Source: UBA5216 sp043743335
GTDB lineage: Bacteria > Pseudomonadota > Gammaproteobacteria > Burkholderiales > SG8-41
DNA: 64,000 bases
Direction of reading: 5' to 3'
Assembly (NCBI GenBank): GCA_043743335.1
Contig: JAYTWR010000202.1
Span: forward strand, 1 to 64,000
The notes beneath the pieces are model-generated. The model had not been told where the DNA came from. It saw nothing but the letters and a program-made list of their open reading frames with translations, and ran no database searches. Each line of letters opens with the position of its first letter. Position 1 is the first letter of the stretch. The position numbers and the translations under genes are program-made. Shown in pieces: positions 34,723 to 43,396 of the stretch.

Positions 34723-35721
34723 CTATTCAATCGTGATTTTGGCCTTCTTCACCACCTCGGCCCAGCGCGTGAGGTCACGCGTGATGCGCGCCTGAAACTC
34801 CGCTGGCGTGGAAGGGCTGGCCTCGATACCCGCTGTTAACAAACGCTCCTTCACATCGGGCATAGTGAGCAGCCCATTGAGTTCGCGGTTGTAGCGTTGT
34901 ATCGCTGCTTGGGGTGTAGCAGCCGGGGCAAGCAGGCCGTACCAGCCATCAACATCGTACCCCGGCACACCGGCTTCTGCGATGGAGGGCACGTCGGGCA
35001 ATGACGCCGAGCGGCGCGTAGTAGTGACACCCAGCGCACGCACTTTGCCTGCGCGTATCAACGCACTGCTGCTGGCCAGCCCCGCAAAGAAGGCGTTGAT
35101 TTGCCCGCCGATTAAATCGGTCAGCGCCGGGCCGCCACCTTTGTAATTGATGCCAACAATGTTCACACCTGCCAGCACATTGAACAACTCACCGGCGAGA
35201 TGCGTGGCATTGCCGTGCCCCGTGAGCGCGTAATTCAGTTGGCCGGGGCGCGACTTGGCGTGCGCCACGTATTCACTGATCGATTTAACCGGCATTGAGG
35301 GATTGATTACCAACACGTACGCACCGTTGCCCACCAAGCCTATAGGCGCAAAATCTCTCAGCGTGTCATACGGCAACTTTTTGCTGACCGAGGGCGTGAT
35401 GGCGTGGCCCGCCGGCACTATCAATAGCGTGTGGCCATCAGGCGCAGCACGCGCCACGATTTCGGAACCGATGATGGCATTAGCCCCGCCACGATTATCA
35501 ATCACCACGCTTTGGCCCAGCCGCTCGGAAAAGCGCGCACTCATAATGCGTGCGATAGTATCCACCGCGCCGCCGGGTGGAAAAGGCACGATCAAGCGCA
35601 CGGGGCGAGTAGGTGTCCACTGAGGAGACCATTGTGCGTTGGCCGACGCACTAACCAGCACAAGCGCCACAGCCCAAGGTGTGCAAAACGTGCGAAGCGT
35701 ACAAAGCCGATTTATTTTCAT
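34723..35721 (-). CDS. Bug/TctC-family receptor
   Basis: A 332-residue receptor. ATG 35721 is chosen because it starts a proper signal peptide (MKINRLCTLRTFCTPWAVAL to ANAQ); the open frame further upstream is a shadow of the divergent gene. WTPTRPVRLIVPFPPGGAVDTIAR and GGANAIIGSEIVARAAPDGHT are the binding loops, and LTRWAEVVKKAKITIE is the C-terminal helix. It is divergent from a Gfo/Idh/MocA dehydrogenase with 54 bases between starts, suggesting shared control. Confidence 0.91.
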   Translation of the reverse strand: MKINRLCTLRTFCTPWAVALVLVSASANAQWSPQWTPTRPVRLIVPFPPGGAVDTIARIMSARFSERLGQSVVIDNRGGANAIIGSEIVARAAPDGHTLLIVPAGHAITPSVSKKLPYDTLRDFAPIGLVGNGAYVLVINPSMPVKSISEYVAHAKSRPGQLNYALTGHGNATHLAGELFNVLAGVNIVGINYKGGGPALTDLIGGQINAFFAGLASSSALIRAGKVRALGVTTTRRSASLPDVPSIAEAGVPGYDVDGWYGLLAPAATPQAAIQRYNRELNGLLTMPDVKERLLTAGIEASPSTPAEFQARITRDLTRWAEVVKKAKITIE

Positions 35722-35775
35722 ACGGCTATGGTATGGGAAAATGACAAGGCGCGCCGATTTGAGTAACCTCGTTTC

Positions 35776-36903
35776 ATGACACAGAAAACGCCCAAACAAA
35801 GCAAGCGTATCGGCTTGGCCATCGTCGGCGCAGGCCGCGTGGGCCTGATGCGCGGCGAGATTGCGGCGCGCTTCCCGCAAGTCGATTGGATAGGCATCGC
35901 CGAGATCAACCCCGAGCGCGGGCGCTTGGTGGCACAGCAAATTGGTGCAGATTTTGTGACGCACGATTACCGCGAACTGCTGATGCGCCCGGAGGTCACT
36001 GCAGCGTTGATCTCCACCGTCGGCCATTTGCATGCGGACCCCACATTGGTGGCGCTGGAGAATCCGAATAAAGTCGCGCTGCTGATTGAAAAGCCCATCT
36101 CCAACCGGCTCGCCGAATCAGCCAAGGTGCTGGATCTGATTCAACAAGCGGGTGTCGATGCACTGATCGGCTACACGCAGCGCTTTCGCCGCCGCTGGCT
36201 GGTGGCCAAGGAGAAGGTTGCCACCGGCGCGCTGGGTGACATCAGCACGGTCACCTCGCGTGCGTTTCTCAACCGCTTGGTGGCGATTAACAATTACCAA
36301 CGCGAGAGCGCGCCTGAACTGAATTCACCGATGGTGATCTCCGGCACGCACGCGCTGGACATTGTGATGTGGATGATGGAAGGCAAAACGCCCGTGGAGA
36401 TTTACGCGCGCTCCGTCGACAAAGCGCTGGGCAAGTCAATGAAAGGCACCGACGCCACCACAGCAGTGATGAGCTTTAGCGATGGCACGCTCTACAACAG
36501 TATTGTCAATTGGGCGCTGCCCGTGACCTGGCCGGGTGCGGTGTATGGGTTGGAGGTAGGCATTGTCGGCACCGAAGGCGTGATTACCATTGACGACACG
36601 CACAGTGATTTTGTGATGGCAGTCAGCAAGCCGCAGGCCATGGGTTACGCGCCCGACAATAGCCGCCTGGTGGATTTTGTCGGCAGCACGCCCGCCGGTG
36701 ACATGGCGCTGGGCATGCTGCGCGGGCCTATGTACGAGGAAACGCAATCGTGGTTGATGCGGCTTGCCACCGGCATGCCCACTCACCACGCCACCGCTGC
36801 CGAAGGCCACCACCGGCTGATGCTGGCCAAGGCGTATGATCTATCCGCACGCATTAAGGTGCCGGTGCAATTGCCGATTACGCCGGATGATGAACAACGG
36901 TAA
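35776..36903 (+). CDS. Gfo/Idh/MocA-family oxidoreductase
   Basis: A 375-residue NAD(P)-dependent dehydrogenase. The Rossmann loop LAIVGAGRVGLMRGEIAARF is near residue 12, the conserved LLIEKPISNRLAES (EKP motif with catalytic Lys) near residue 97, and the substrate His region ISGTHALDIVMWMM near 193. Such enzymes oxidise sugars, inositols or related hydroxy compounds. Next in the same direction is an amidohydrolase, then a CocE-type hydrolase, possibly one catabolic unit with the divergent Bug receptor. Confidence 0.88.
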   Translation: MTQKTPKQSKRIGLAIVGAGRVGLMRGEIAARFPQVDWIGIAEINPERGRLVAQQIGADFVTHDYRELLMRPEVTAALISTVGHLHADPTLVALENPNKVALLIEKPISNRLAESAKVLDLIQQAGVDALIGYTQRFRRRWLVAKEKVATGALGDISTVTSRAFLNRLVAINNYQRESAPELNSPMVISGTHALDIVMWMMEGKTPVEIYARSVDKALGKSMKGTDATTAVMSFSDGTLYNSIVNWALPVTWPGAVYGLEVGIVGTEGVITIDDTHSDFVMAVSKPQAMGYAPDNSRLVDFVGSTPAGDMALGMLRGPMYEETQSWLMRLATGMPTHHATAAEGHHRLMLAKAYDLSARIKVPVQLPITPDDEQR

Positions 36904-36928
36904 CAACCAACATTCCAGGGACACCACC

Positions 36929-37888
36929 ATGATTACAAGACGCACAATCATTAAAGCTGCCGTAGCAACCGCCGCCACTTCAGCGCTAGTGCAAACCCGC
37001 TTGAGCATGGCCGCCGCCGCGCAACAAGTCTCCAAAATAAACTTCGCCGTGCCCGCCGGTGCGTGCGATTGCCACACGCACATCCATGGCGACCCGGCAC
37101 AGTACCCATGGTTCGCCGGGCGCACCTACACCCCGGAGATGGCCACACCCCAAGAGATGTTGAAAGTGCACAAGGCACTGGGCGTGCAGCGCGTGGTAAT
37201 CGTCACACCCAGCGTGTACGGCGCGGACAACGCCGCTTCGTTGTGGGGCATGAAAGCACGCGGGCGCGATGCGCGTGGTGTGGCTGTCATCGACGACAAA
37301 ACTACCGACGCAGCGCTGGACGCCATGCACAAGGCAGGCATGCGCGGCATACGATTGAACCTTGCTACCAGCGGCATCAGCGACCCCACTGTGGCGCGCA
37401 AGCGATTTGACGATGCCGCTGCGCGCATGAAAAGCCGTGGCTGGCATATCCAGGTCAACACCAGCCTGCCGATTATCGCCGCACTGAAAGACACCTTGAT
37501 GGCCTCGCCTGTGCCCATTGTGTTCGATCACTTCGGTGGCGCTGCGCCGGAAAAAGGCGTGCAGCAAGAGGGCTTTAATGAAATGGCCGAACTTGTTAAC
37601 AAGGGCAAGGCGTACGTCAAAATTTCTATCTCAGCCGGTCCGCGCGAAAACTATGCAGGCTTTGCTCCCATGGCGCGTGTGCTCATTGCAGCCAACGTGG
37701 ATCGCATACTGTGGGGCACCAACTGGCCGCACCCCAACTCAGCCTCCGGCCGCCCCGCCACGCAGATGACGCCGCTGTGGCCAGTGGACAACGGTATCGT
37801 GCTGAATCAATTGCCCTCGTGGGCGCCCGATGCTGATGTGCGCAAGAAAATTCTGGTGAGCAACCCTGCGCGTTTGTATCAGTTCTGA
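36929..37888 (+). CDS. Tat-exported amidohydrolase_2 family hydrolase
   Basis: A 319-residue metal-dependent hydrolase of the 2-pyrone-4,6-dicarboxylate lactonase-like group. The N-terminus MITRRTIIKAAVATAATSAL has a twin-arginine signal. CDCHTHIHGD carries the first metal ligands (HxH), FDHFGG a further His, and DRILWGTNWPHP the terminal Asp. ATG 36929 is chosen for the leader; upstream frame overlaps the previous gene. Likely a periplasmic lactonase or decarboxylase; substrate unknown. Confidence 0.87.
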   Translation: MITRRTIIKAAVATAATSALVQTRLSMAAAAQQVSKINFAVPAGACDCHTHIHGDPAQYPWFAGRTYTPEMATPQEMLKVHKALGVQRVVIVTPSVYGADNAASLWGMKARGRDARGVAVIDDKTTDAALDAMHKAGMRGIRLNLATSGISDPTVARKRFDDAAARMKSRGWHIQVNTSLPIIAALKDTLMASPVPIVFDHFGGAAPEKGVQQEGFNEMAELVNKGKAYVKISISAGPRENYAGFAPMARVLIAANVDRILWGTNWPHPNSASGRPATQMTPLWPVDNGIVLNQLPSWAPDADVRKKILVSNPARLYQF

Positions 37889-37932
37889 TCTGGACTGAAC
37901 GCCTTTTATTTGTCACCCAAAAACAAAACCTG

Positions 37933-39711
37933 ATGACTACCGCCACTGACCCACATTGCCGCAGTGAAATCCGCGACAACATGCATATCACCTGGCATCA
38001 ACCCATCACCATGGACGATGGCCTGGTGTTGCGCGCGGATATTTACCGCCCTGTTGATACCAGCACCCAATGCCCGATCATTTGCCCCATCATTCTCAAC
38101 TACGGCATCTATGGCAAAGGTGTTGCGTATCAGCAAGGTTACCCGCTGCAATGGGAGAAGATGACCACTGATCACCCGGAAATTCTGAAGATGTCGAGCA
38201 ATAAATTTCAGAACTGGGAGACCACTGACCCTGAATGCTGGGTGCCGCAGGGTTACGCCATCGTGCGTATTGATTCGCGTGGCGCGGGTTGGTCGCCGGG
38301 CTTTATGGACCCCGGCAGCCCACGCGAGACGGAAGACCTTTATCAATGCATCGAGTGGGCGGGCACGCAGCCGTGGAGCAACGGCAAGGTGGGCATGCTC
38401 GGCATATCCTACTACGCCAGCAACCAGTGGCGCGTGGCAGGCATGCATCCACCACACTTGGCCGCGATCATCCCGTGGGAAGGGCAGAGCGACCGTTACC
38501 GCGACAGTGGCTACCACGGCGGCATACTCTCGGAGTTTCAGAAGCGCTGGGCCCAACATCAGGTGATGATGATTCAGTACGGGCGCGGCGACAAAGCGGC
38601 AAAGAACCCCATCACCGGCGAATCGGTGGCTGGGCCGGTGACATTAAGCGATGCGGAAATGGCCAGGAACCGCGTAGACGCCTTCGAGCAATTGAAAGCG
38701 CACCCATTCTGTGACGACTGGCACCAATCACGCTCGGCCGATTTGTCACAAGTGAAAACACCGTTACTCACCTGCGCCAACTGGGGCGGGCAAGGCATAC
38801 ACCCGCGCGGCAATTTCAACGGTTTTACTGAAACGCCTGCCGATACGCCGAAGTGGCTGGAAGTGCATGGTGATTCGCACTGGTCACTATTCTCCAATGG
38901 CTATGGCGTGGCGTTGCAAAAACGCTTCTTCGATTGCTTTTTGAAAGGCGACAAGAGCGGCTGGGAAAAGCAACCGCCCGTGCAACTGAACATTCGTCAC
39001 CCCGGCGAAAAATTCGTGCTGCGCCACGAAAATGAATGGCCCTTGGCGCGCACGCAATGGACCAAGTTCTATCTCGACGTGACGAACCAATCGCTCAGCA
39101 CCACGCCTGTCGCCACGGCAGGCCAGCTCACCTACGAGGCGTTAGGCAATGGCGTCACGTTCTCCACGCCACCGCTTGAGAGCGACACCGAAATCACCGG
39201 CCCCATGGCGGCAAAATTATTTCTGTCGAACTCCACCAGCGACACCGATTTATTTTTGATCGTGCGCGTGTTCGACCCGCAAGGTAAGGAACTCACCTTC
39301 ATGGGCAGCACCGACCCCAACACCCCCATCGCCAACGGCTGGCTGCGCGCCTCGCACCGCGCGCTGGACCCCGCCAGGAGCAAACCGTATCGCCCGTACC
39401 ACCCGCACGATAAAGCCGAACCGCTCACGCCGGGGCAAATCTACGAATGCGATGTTGAAATTGTCACCAGTTGCATTGTCGTGCCCAAGGGCTGGCGCAT
39501 CGCGCTAACTGTCAAAGGCAAAGACTACGAATACGAAGGGGAGCTCGCTGAATTCGCCAAGAAATTCCACTACGGTACGCGCGGTACTGGCGGCATGACG
39601 CACAGCGACCCGGATAGCCGGCCTGAGCGTGTTTATGGCGGGCGGGTTACGTTGCAGGGCGGCGGCGAGCATGGGGCTTATTTGTTGTTGCCGGTTATTC
39701 CGGCGAAATAA
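37933..39711 (+). CDS. CocE/NonD-family (X-Pro dipeptidyl-peptidase S15) hydrolase
   Basis: A 592-residue alpha/beta hydrolase. The nucleophile elbow is GKVGMLGISYYASNQW, with Ser in GISY. The N-terminal ITMDDGLVLRADIYRP and the C-terminal jelly-roll domain (PLESDTEITGPMAAKLFLSN onward) are typical of CocE-like esterases and acyl-amide hydrolases. EVHGDSHWSLFSNGYG may hold the catalytic His. No signal peptide is visible, so it is probably cytosolic. It starts 44 bases after the amidohydrolase. Confidence 0.88.
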   Translation: MTTATDPHCRSEIRDNMHITWHQPITMDDGLVLRADIYRPVDTSTQCPIICPIILNYGIYGKGVAYQQGYPLQWEKMTTDHPEILKMSSNKFQNWETTDPECWVPQGYAIVRIDSRGAGWSPGFMDPGSPRETEDLYQCIEWAGTQPWSNGKVGMLGISYYASNQWRVAGMHPPHLAAIIPWEGQSDRYRDSGYHGGILSEFQKRWAQHQVMMIQYGRGDKAAKNPITGESVAGPVTLSDAEMARNRVDAFEQLKAHPFCDDWHQSRSADLSQVKTPLLTCANWGGQGIHPRGNFNGFTETPADTPKWLEVHGDSHWSLFSNGYGVALQKRFFDCFLKGDKSGWEKQPPVQLNIRHPGEKFVLRHENEWPLARTQWTKFYLDVTNQSLSTTPVATAGQLTYEALGNGVTFSTPPLESDTEITGPMAAKLFLSNSTSDTDLFLIVRVFDPQGKELTFMGSTDPNTPIANGWLRASHRALDPARSKPYRPYHPHDKAEPLTPGQIYECDVEIVTSCIVVPKGWRIALTVKGKDYEYEGELAEFAKKFHYGTRGTGGMTHSDPDSRPERVYGGRVTLQGGGEHGAYLLLPVIPAK

Positions 39712-39742
39712 GGTAGAAGCAAAGGCCGAAGCGGCGATGGGA

Positions 39743-39930
39743 TTGCGTGCAGCTCGCTAGGCCCTGCCTGCGCTACTCAACGGCGCGCAGTTGTGAGCGC
39801 AGCCATGGCGTTGCGACTTGAAGCTGCCTTGGGCACTACTGCCGAAATGTGGGGCGAAATGCAGGCTGCGTACGACCTGTGGCAAGCGCGGCAACTTCGA
39901 CAACCTAAGGTGATACGGATTGCCGCATAA
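39743..39930 (+). pseudogene. higA-type antitoxin remnant
   Basis: From ATG 39805 the plus strand reads MALRLEAALGTTAEMWGEMQ then AAYDLWQARQLRQPKVIRIA, stop TAA 39928-39930, the C-terminal half of HigA-family XRE antitoxins. In a different frame just upstream (39743-39782) lie LRAAR, a TAG, then ALPALLNG, equivalent to the preceding recognition helix. A frameshift and a stop therefore break the gene, its N-terminus is gone, and no higB toxin is visible. Confidence 0.65.
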
Positions 39931-40020
39931 AATGGTGACGACTTGGCTGTAACTAACGCACAACCATGCTACTCTTGGTTCACGCAGAGCGAGCAGGCTA
40001 AGCGCCACAAAAAACCATTC

Positions 40021-40035
40021 AAAATCAAATAGTTA
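40021..40035 (-). repeat. IHF-like dispersed element, copy 11
   Basis: AAAATCAAATAGTTA on the plus strand. Exact WATCAANNNNTTR with spacer ATAG. It lies 70 bases upstream of the PQQ dehydrogenase start. Confidence 0.6.
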
Positions 40036-40104
40036 CCTTATTTTTATTCGAATTACAGCAGCACCTGACTAAAAAACACCAGCACACGTAAAAGGGGAAA
40101 ACCA

Positions 40105-41781
40105 ATGAAGAAGCTAGTGGCAGCACTGCTGATGTCCAGCGCAACGCTCGCATCAGCACAGACAGCAGACGAGTTGTTAAACGATGGCAAGAACACGGAG
40201 AACCTGCTTTCCTTCGGGCAGAACCCGAAGTTGCAGATGTACAGCCCGTTAAAGCAGATCAACAAATCCAACGTCAAAAAACTGGTGCCGGTGTGGGCTA
40301 CCAGCACCATGAGCGAAACCGGCGAGTTGGCGCAGCCAGTCGTGTACGACGGCGTGATGTATGTGGTGAACGGGCACTGGACGTTTGCGCTGGATGTGGC
40401 GACCGGCCAGCAAATCTGGCGCACGCCGATTGAATACGATCGCGCGGTGCTGCGTATTTCAACCTCCGGTGCCATTTATCGCGGCGCGCCGACGCTCTAT
40501 AACGGCAAGCTCTTTCGCACCACGCTGGACGCGTACTTGCTGGCGCTTGACATGAAAACCGGTAAACAAGTCTGGAAGCGGCCGTTCGCTGATTTCAAAG
40601 AAGGCTACAAAGGCGTATCAGCGCCGCTGATTGCCAACGGCGTGTTGATCTCTGGCACTTCCGGCGGCGAGCACGCTACGCGCGGCTTTCTCATCGGCAG
40701 TGATCCTGAGACGGGCAAAGAACTGTGGCGCACGCACATGATCCCCGCGCCGGGCGAGCCGGGCCACGAGACTTGGCCTAAAACGGCGGATTCGATTCCT
40801 GATGCCTGGAAAATCGGCGGCGCTTCCACTTGGCAGAACGGCTCGTTCGACCCTGAGCTGGATTTGGTTTACTGGGGCGTGGGCAACGCCGGCCCGTATG
40901 ATCCCAAGTATCGCGGCAATGGTGATGCGCTCTACACCAACAGCGTGATCGCCATCCGCCCGAAAACCGGCAAGATCGAATGGCATTATCAGTACACGCC
41001 GAACGATCTGTATGACGTGGATGCCACCAATGAGCTGGTGCTGGCGGAGATACGCGTTGATGGCCAGATGCGCAAAGTCATCATGAACGGCAACAAGAAC
41101 GGTTATTTCTATGTGATCGACCGCACCAACGGCAAGCTGATTGCCGCGCATGCGATGACGCGCATCAACTGGGCCACGCATGTGGATTTGAAAACGGGCC
41201 GTCCGGTGCTGACTGACATCGCCTCGCGCCTGATGAAGGGCGAAGAGGTTGAGGTGTTCCCGCAACGCGGCACCAACGCCATCATGTTTGCCTACAACCC
41301 GAAAAGCCAGTTGGCCTATCTGAACACGTGGGATTTGCCGCGCATACAGAAATTTGTGCCATACAAATTCGAGAAGCTGGGCGAGCCAAATACCGCCACT
41401 GCAGGCCGCGCACCGGTGATCAAGCCGGGCGACGTGGTGGGTTATCACGCAGCAATGGATGTGGTGAGTGGCAAATTCAAATGGAAAATTCCTGTCACCG
41501 ATATCGCCAACTCATCCAGCCTGTTGGTAACTGAAGGTGGCATCGTCTTCACCGGCAAACCCACCGGCGAATTTACCGCGCTAGATGAAGATACCGGCAA
41601 GCAACTGTGGCAATTTAAAACCACATCCAGCATCAACGCCGTGCCTATCACTTACACACACAAAGGCGTGCAATACGTGACGGTGGCGTCGGGCTTGGCA
41701 GGCAGCTTGCCGCGCGGCCAGGTCGGCACCAGAGTGCCGCAGGGCAGCTCAGTGTGGACATTCGCCATCATGAAGGAATGA
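40105..41781 (+). CDS. PQQ-dependent alcohol-dehydrogenase-type quinoprotein
   Basis: A 558-residue periplasmic eight-bladed propeller with signal peptide (1-19, ALASAQ). Tryptophan-docking motifs such as ALDMKTGKQVWKRP and SDPETGKELWRT recur. The metal/PQQ site includes VGNAGPYDPKYRGNGDALYTN and PNDLYDVDATNE, in which Asp304 would be catalytic and Asp306 sits at the +2 position that marks lanthanide-dependent enzymes. The mature chain has no cysteine, so it lacks the vicinal disulfide of classical alcohol dehydrogenases. Its stop overlaps a cytochrome c gene, the likely electron acceptor. Ribosome site AAAGGGGA. Confidence 0.88.
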   Translation: MKKLVAALLMSSATLASAQTADELLNDGKNTENLLSFGQNPKLQMYSPLKQINKSNVKKLVPVWATSTMSETGELAQPVVYDGVMYVVNGHWTFALDVATGQQIWRTPIEYDRAVLRISTSGAIYRGAPTLYNGKLFRTTLDAYLLALDMKTGKQVWKRPFADFKEGYKGVSAPLIANGVLISGTSGGEHATRGFLIGSDPETGKELWRTHMIPAPGEPGHETWPKTADSIPDAWKIGGASTWQNGSFDPELDLVYWGVGNAGPYDPKYRGNGDALYTNSVIAIRPKTGKIEWHYQYTPNDLYDVDATNELVLAEIRVDGQMRKVIMNGNKNGYFYVIDRTNGKLIAAHAMTRINWATHVDLKTGRPVLTDIASRLMKGEEVEVFPQRGTNAIMFAYNPKSQLAYLNTWDLPRIQKFVPYKFEKLGEPNTATAGRAPVIKPGDVVGYHAAMDVVSGKFKWKIPVTDIANSSSLLVTEGGIVFTGKPTGEFTALDEDTGKQLWQFKTTSSINAVPITYTHKGVQYVTVASGLAGSLPRGQVGTRVPQGSSVWTFAIMKE

Positions 41782-42140
41782 TGCGGGTGCAGCTTGCGTC
41801 TACAAGGGCGGTGGCAGCGTACGTCGCGGTTGCCGCCTGCCTGAATGTGATGGGTGTGGTCAGTGTCAGAGCTCAGGATGTTGCGGGCAAATTTCCGCCG
41901 GAGCAAATCAAACAGGGTGCCCGGCTGTACGCGGCGAATTGTGAATCGTGCCACGGCGTGGGCATGCTGGGGCCTCAGTGGGGCATTGATCTGGCGACGT
42001 TTCCGCGTGACAACCCCAAGCGCTTTGTCGAATCGGTAAGCAACGGTACTAAAGCCATGCCGCCTTGGGGTGATGTATTAAAGCCTGATGAAATTCAGGC
42101 CTTGTGGGCCTATGTGGCGGCGGGCGAACAAAAGAACTGA
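41781..42140 (+). CDS. periplasmic cytochrome c (PQQ dehydrogenase partner)
   Basis: A 119-residue mono-haem cytochrome c. A signal peptide covers about 1-31 (ending VRAQ). Haem is held by CESCH (Cys54, Cys57, His58), and Met93 in KAMPPWG is the distal ligand. ATG 41781 overlaps the dehydrogenase stop by one base (TGATG) and uses the AAGGA six bases upstream; ATG 41778 is equally close. It most likely receives electrons from the PQQ protein and passes them to the terminal oxidase chain. Confidence 0.9.
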   Translation: MRVQLASTRAVAAYVAVAACLNVMGVVSVRAQDVAGKFPPEQIKQGARLYAANCESCHGVGMLGPQWGIDLATFPRDNPKRFVESVSNGTKAMPPWGDVLKPDEIQALWAYVAAGEQKN

Positions 42141-42195
42141 CGCCGCGAAGCGGGTCAATTGAAGTGTGGATGATCTCAGGGAGCCGCGTATTCGC

Positions 42196-43317
42196 ATGGC
42201 GCAATCTCAAACCAAGGCGCAGGTCGCGCTGGTGCTGCAAGGTGGTGGCGCGCTCGGCGCCTATCAGGGCGGGGCATTTGCTGGATTAGCCGAACACGGT
42301 TACGACATCGATTGGGTGGTGGGCACGTCCATCGGCGCGATCAATGGCGCGATCATTGCCGGCAACCGGCCTGAGCATCGCGTCGAGAAGCTCAAGGCGT
42401 TCTGGCAGCACGTGTCGTCGGAAGAGCCGTCGCTGCTACCGCACTTTGGCACGGCGGACTGGATGCGCCCGTACACCAATGCCATGAAAACTATGAACAC
42501 ACTGGTCAAGGGCGTACCGGGGTTCTTTCACCCGCGCCGCGGCAGCACCTGGAATTTGCAGCGCACTGTGCTGGCCACCGAGGCGAGTTTTTACGACACC
42601 TCGCCGCTTGAAGGCACGCTGCGCCGGTTTGTGGATTTTGATTACCTCAACGCCGGCCACGTGCGCTTTACCGTATGCGCGGTAAATGTGGCGACAGGTG
42701 AAATCGAATGCTTTGACAACAACAAGGGCAAGCCCATCACGCCGCACCACGTGATGGCCAGCGGCGCGCTGCCGCCGGGGTTCCCGCCGGTGGTGATCGA
42801 CGGCACGGCCTATTGGGACGGCGGCATTTATTCCAACTCGCCGATTGACGTGGTGCTCGACGACGCACGGACGCAAGATACGCTGTGTTTCATGATTGAT
42901 CTGTGGGATCCGACGGAAAGCCTGCCCAACTCCATTGCCGGCGCGATACACCGGCACAAGAATATCCAGTATTCAAGCCGCACGCGCGAACACCTTGAGG
43001 ATCATCGCAAAGCACAGAATCTGCGCCGCGCCGTGCGTATTCTGTCTGAACAACTGCCTGCTAAGGCGCGCAATTCGGCGGCGCTAAAGCCGCTGGTGAA
43101 TCTGGGTTGTGACACCGCCGTACGCATTGTGCGCATGGTAATGAAAGCCATGCCGACCGACAGCCACACCAAAGACATTGATTTCAGTCGGCCCACGATC
43201 ACCGCGCGTTGGGCGGCGGGTCATCATGACGCCCTGCGAGCGCTGCGGCACAAAAATTGGTTAAAGCCTTTGCCGCCACACTTGGGCATGGCCATACACG
43301 AACTCGCGCAGGAGTAA
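42196..43317 (+). CDS. patatin-like phospholipase family protein (DUF3734-type C-terminus)
   Basis: A 373-residue lipid acyl hydrolase. The oxyanion loop QGGGALGAYQGGAF, nucleophile elbow VVGTSIGAING (Ser) and catalytic AYWDGGIYSNSP (Asp) form the Ser-Asp dyad. The C-terminal region (LCFMIDLWDPTESLPNSIAG onward) matches the DUF3734 extension found in many proteobacterial patatins. ATG 42196 is preferred over GTG 42166 because the conserved domain begins directly after it. The cytochrome gene lies 55 bases upstream; no functional link is evident. Confidence 0.9.
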   Translation: MAQSQTKAQVALVLQGGGALGAYQGGAFAGLAEHGYDIDWVVGTSIGAINGAIIAGNRPEHRVEKLKAFWQHVSSEEPSLLPHFGTADWMRPYTNAMKTMNTLVKGVPGFFHPRRGSTWNLQRTVLATEASFYDTSPLEGTLRRFVDFDYLNAGHVRFTVCAVNVATGEIECFDNNKGKPITPHHVMASGALPPGFPPVVIDGTAYWDGGIYSNSPIDVVLDDARTQDTLCFMIDLWDPTESLPNSIAGAIHRHKNIQYSSRTREHLEDHRKAQNLRRAVRILSEQLPAKARNSAALKPLVNLGCDTAVRIVRMVMKAMPTDSHTKDIDFSRPTITARWAAGHHDALRALRHKNWLKPLPPHLGMAIHELAQE

Positions 43318-43348
43318 CTGTTGCGCCGTGTGGCGCTACGCGGCCCGT

Positions 43349-43396
43349 GGTGCCGCTCTCGGTGCCGCTCTCGGTGCAGCCCTCAGTGCAGCCTAC
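43349..43396 (+). repeat. 12-bp tandem repeat between patatin and HD genes
   Basis: GGTGCCGCTCTC at 43349-43360 and 43361-43372, then two degenerate units to about 43396. It runs into the 3' end of the HD gene on the opposite strand. Confidence 0.75.
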
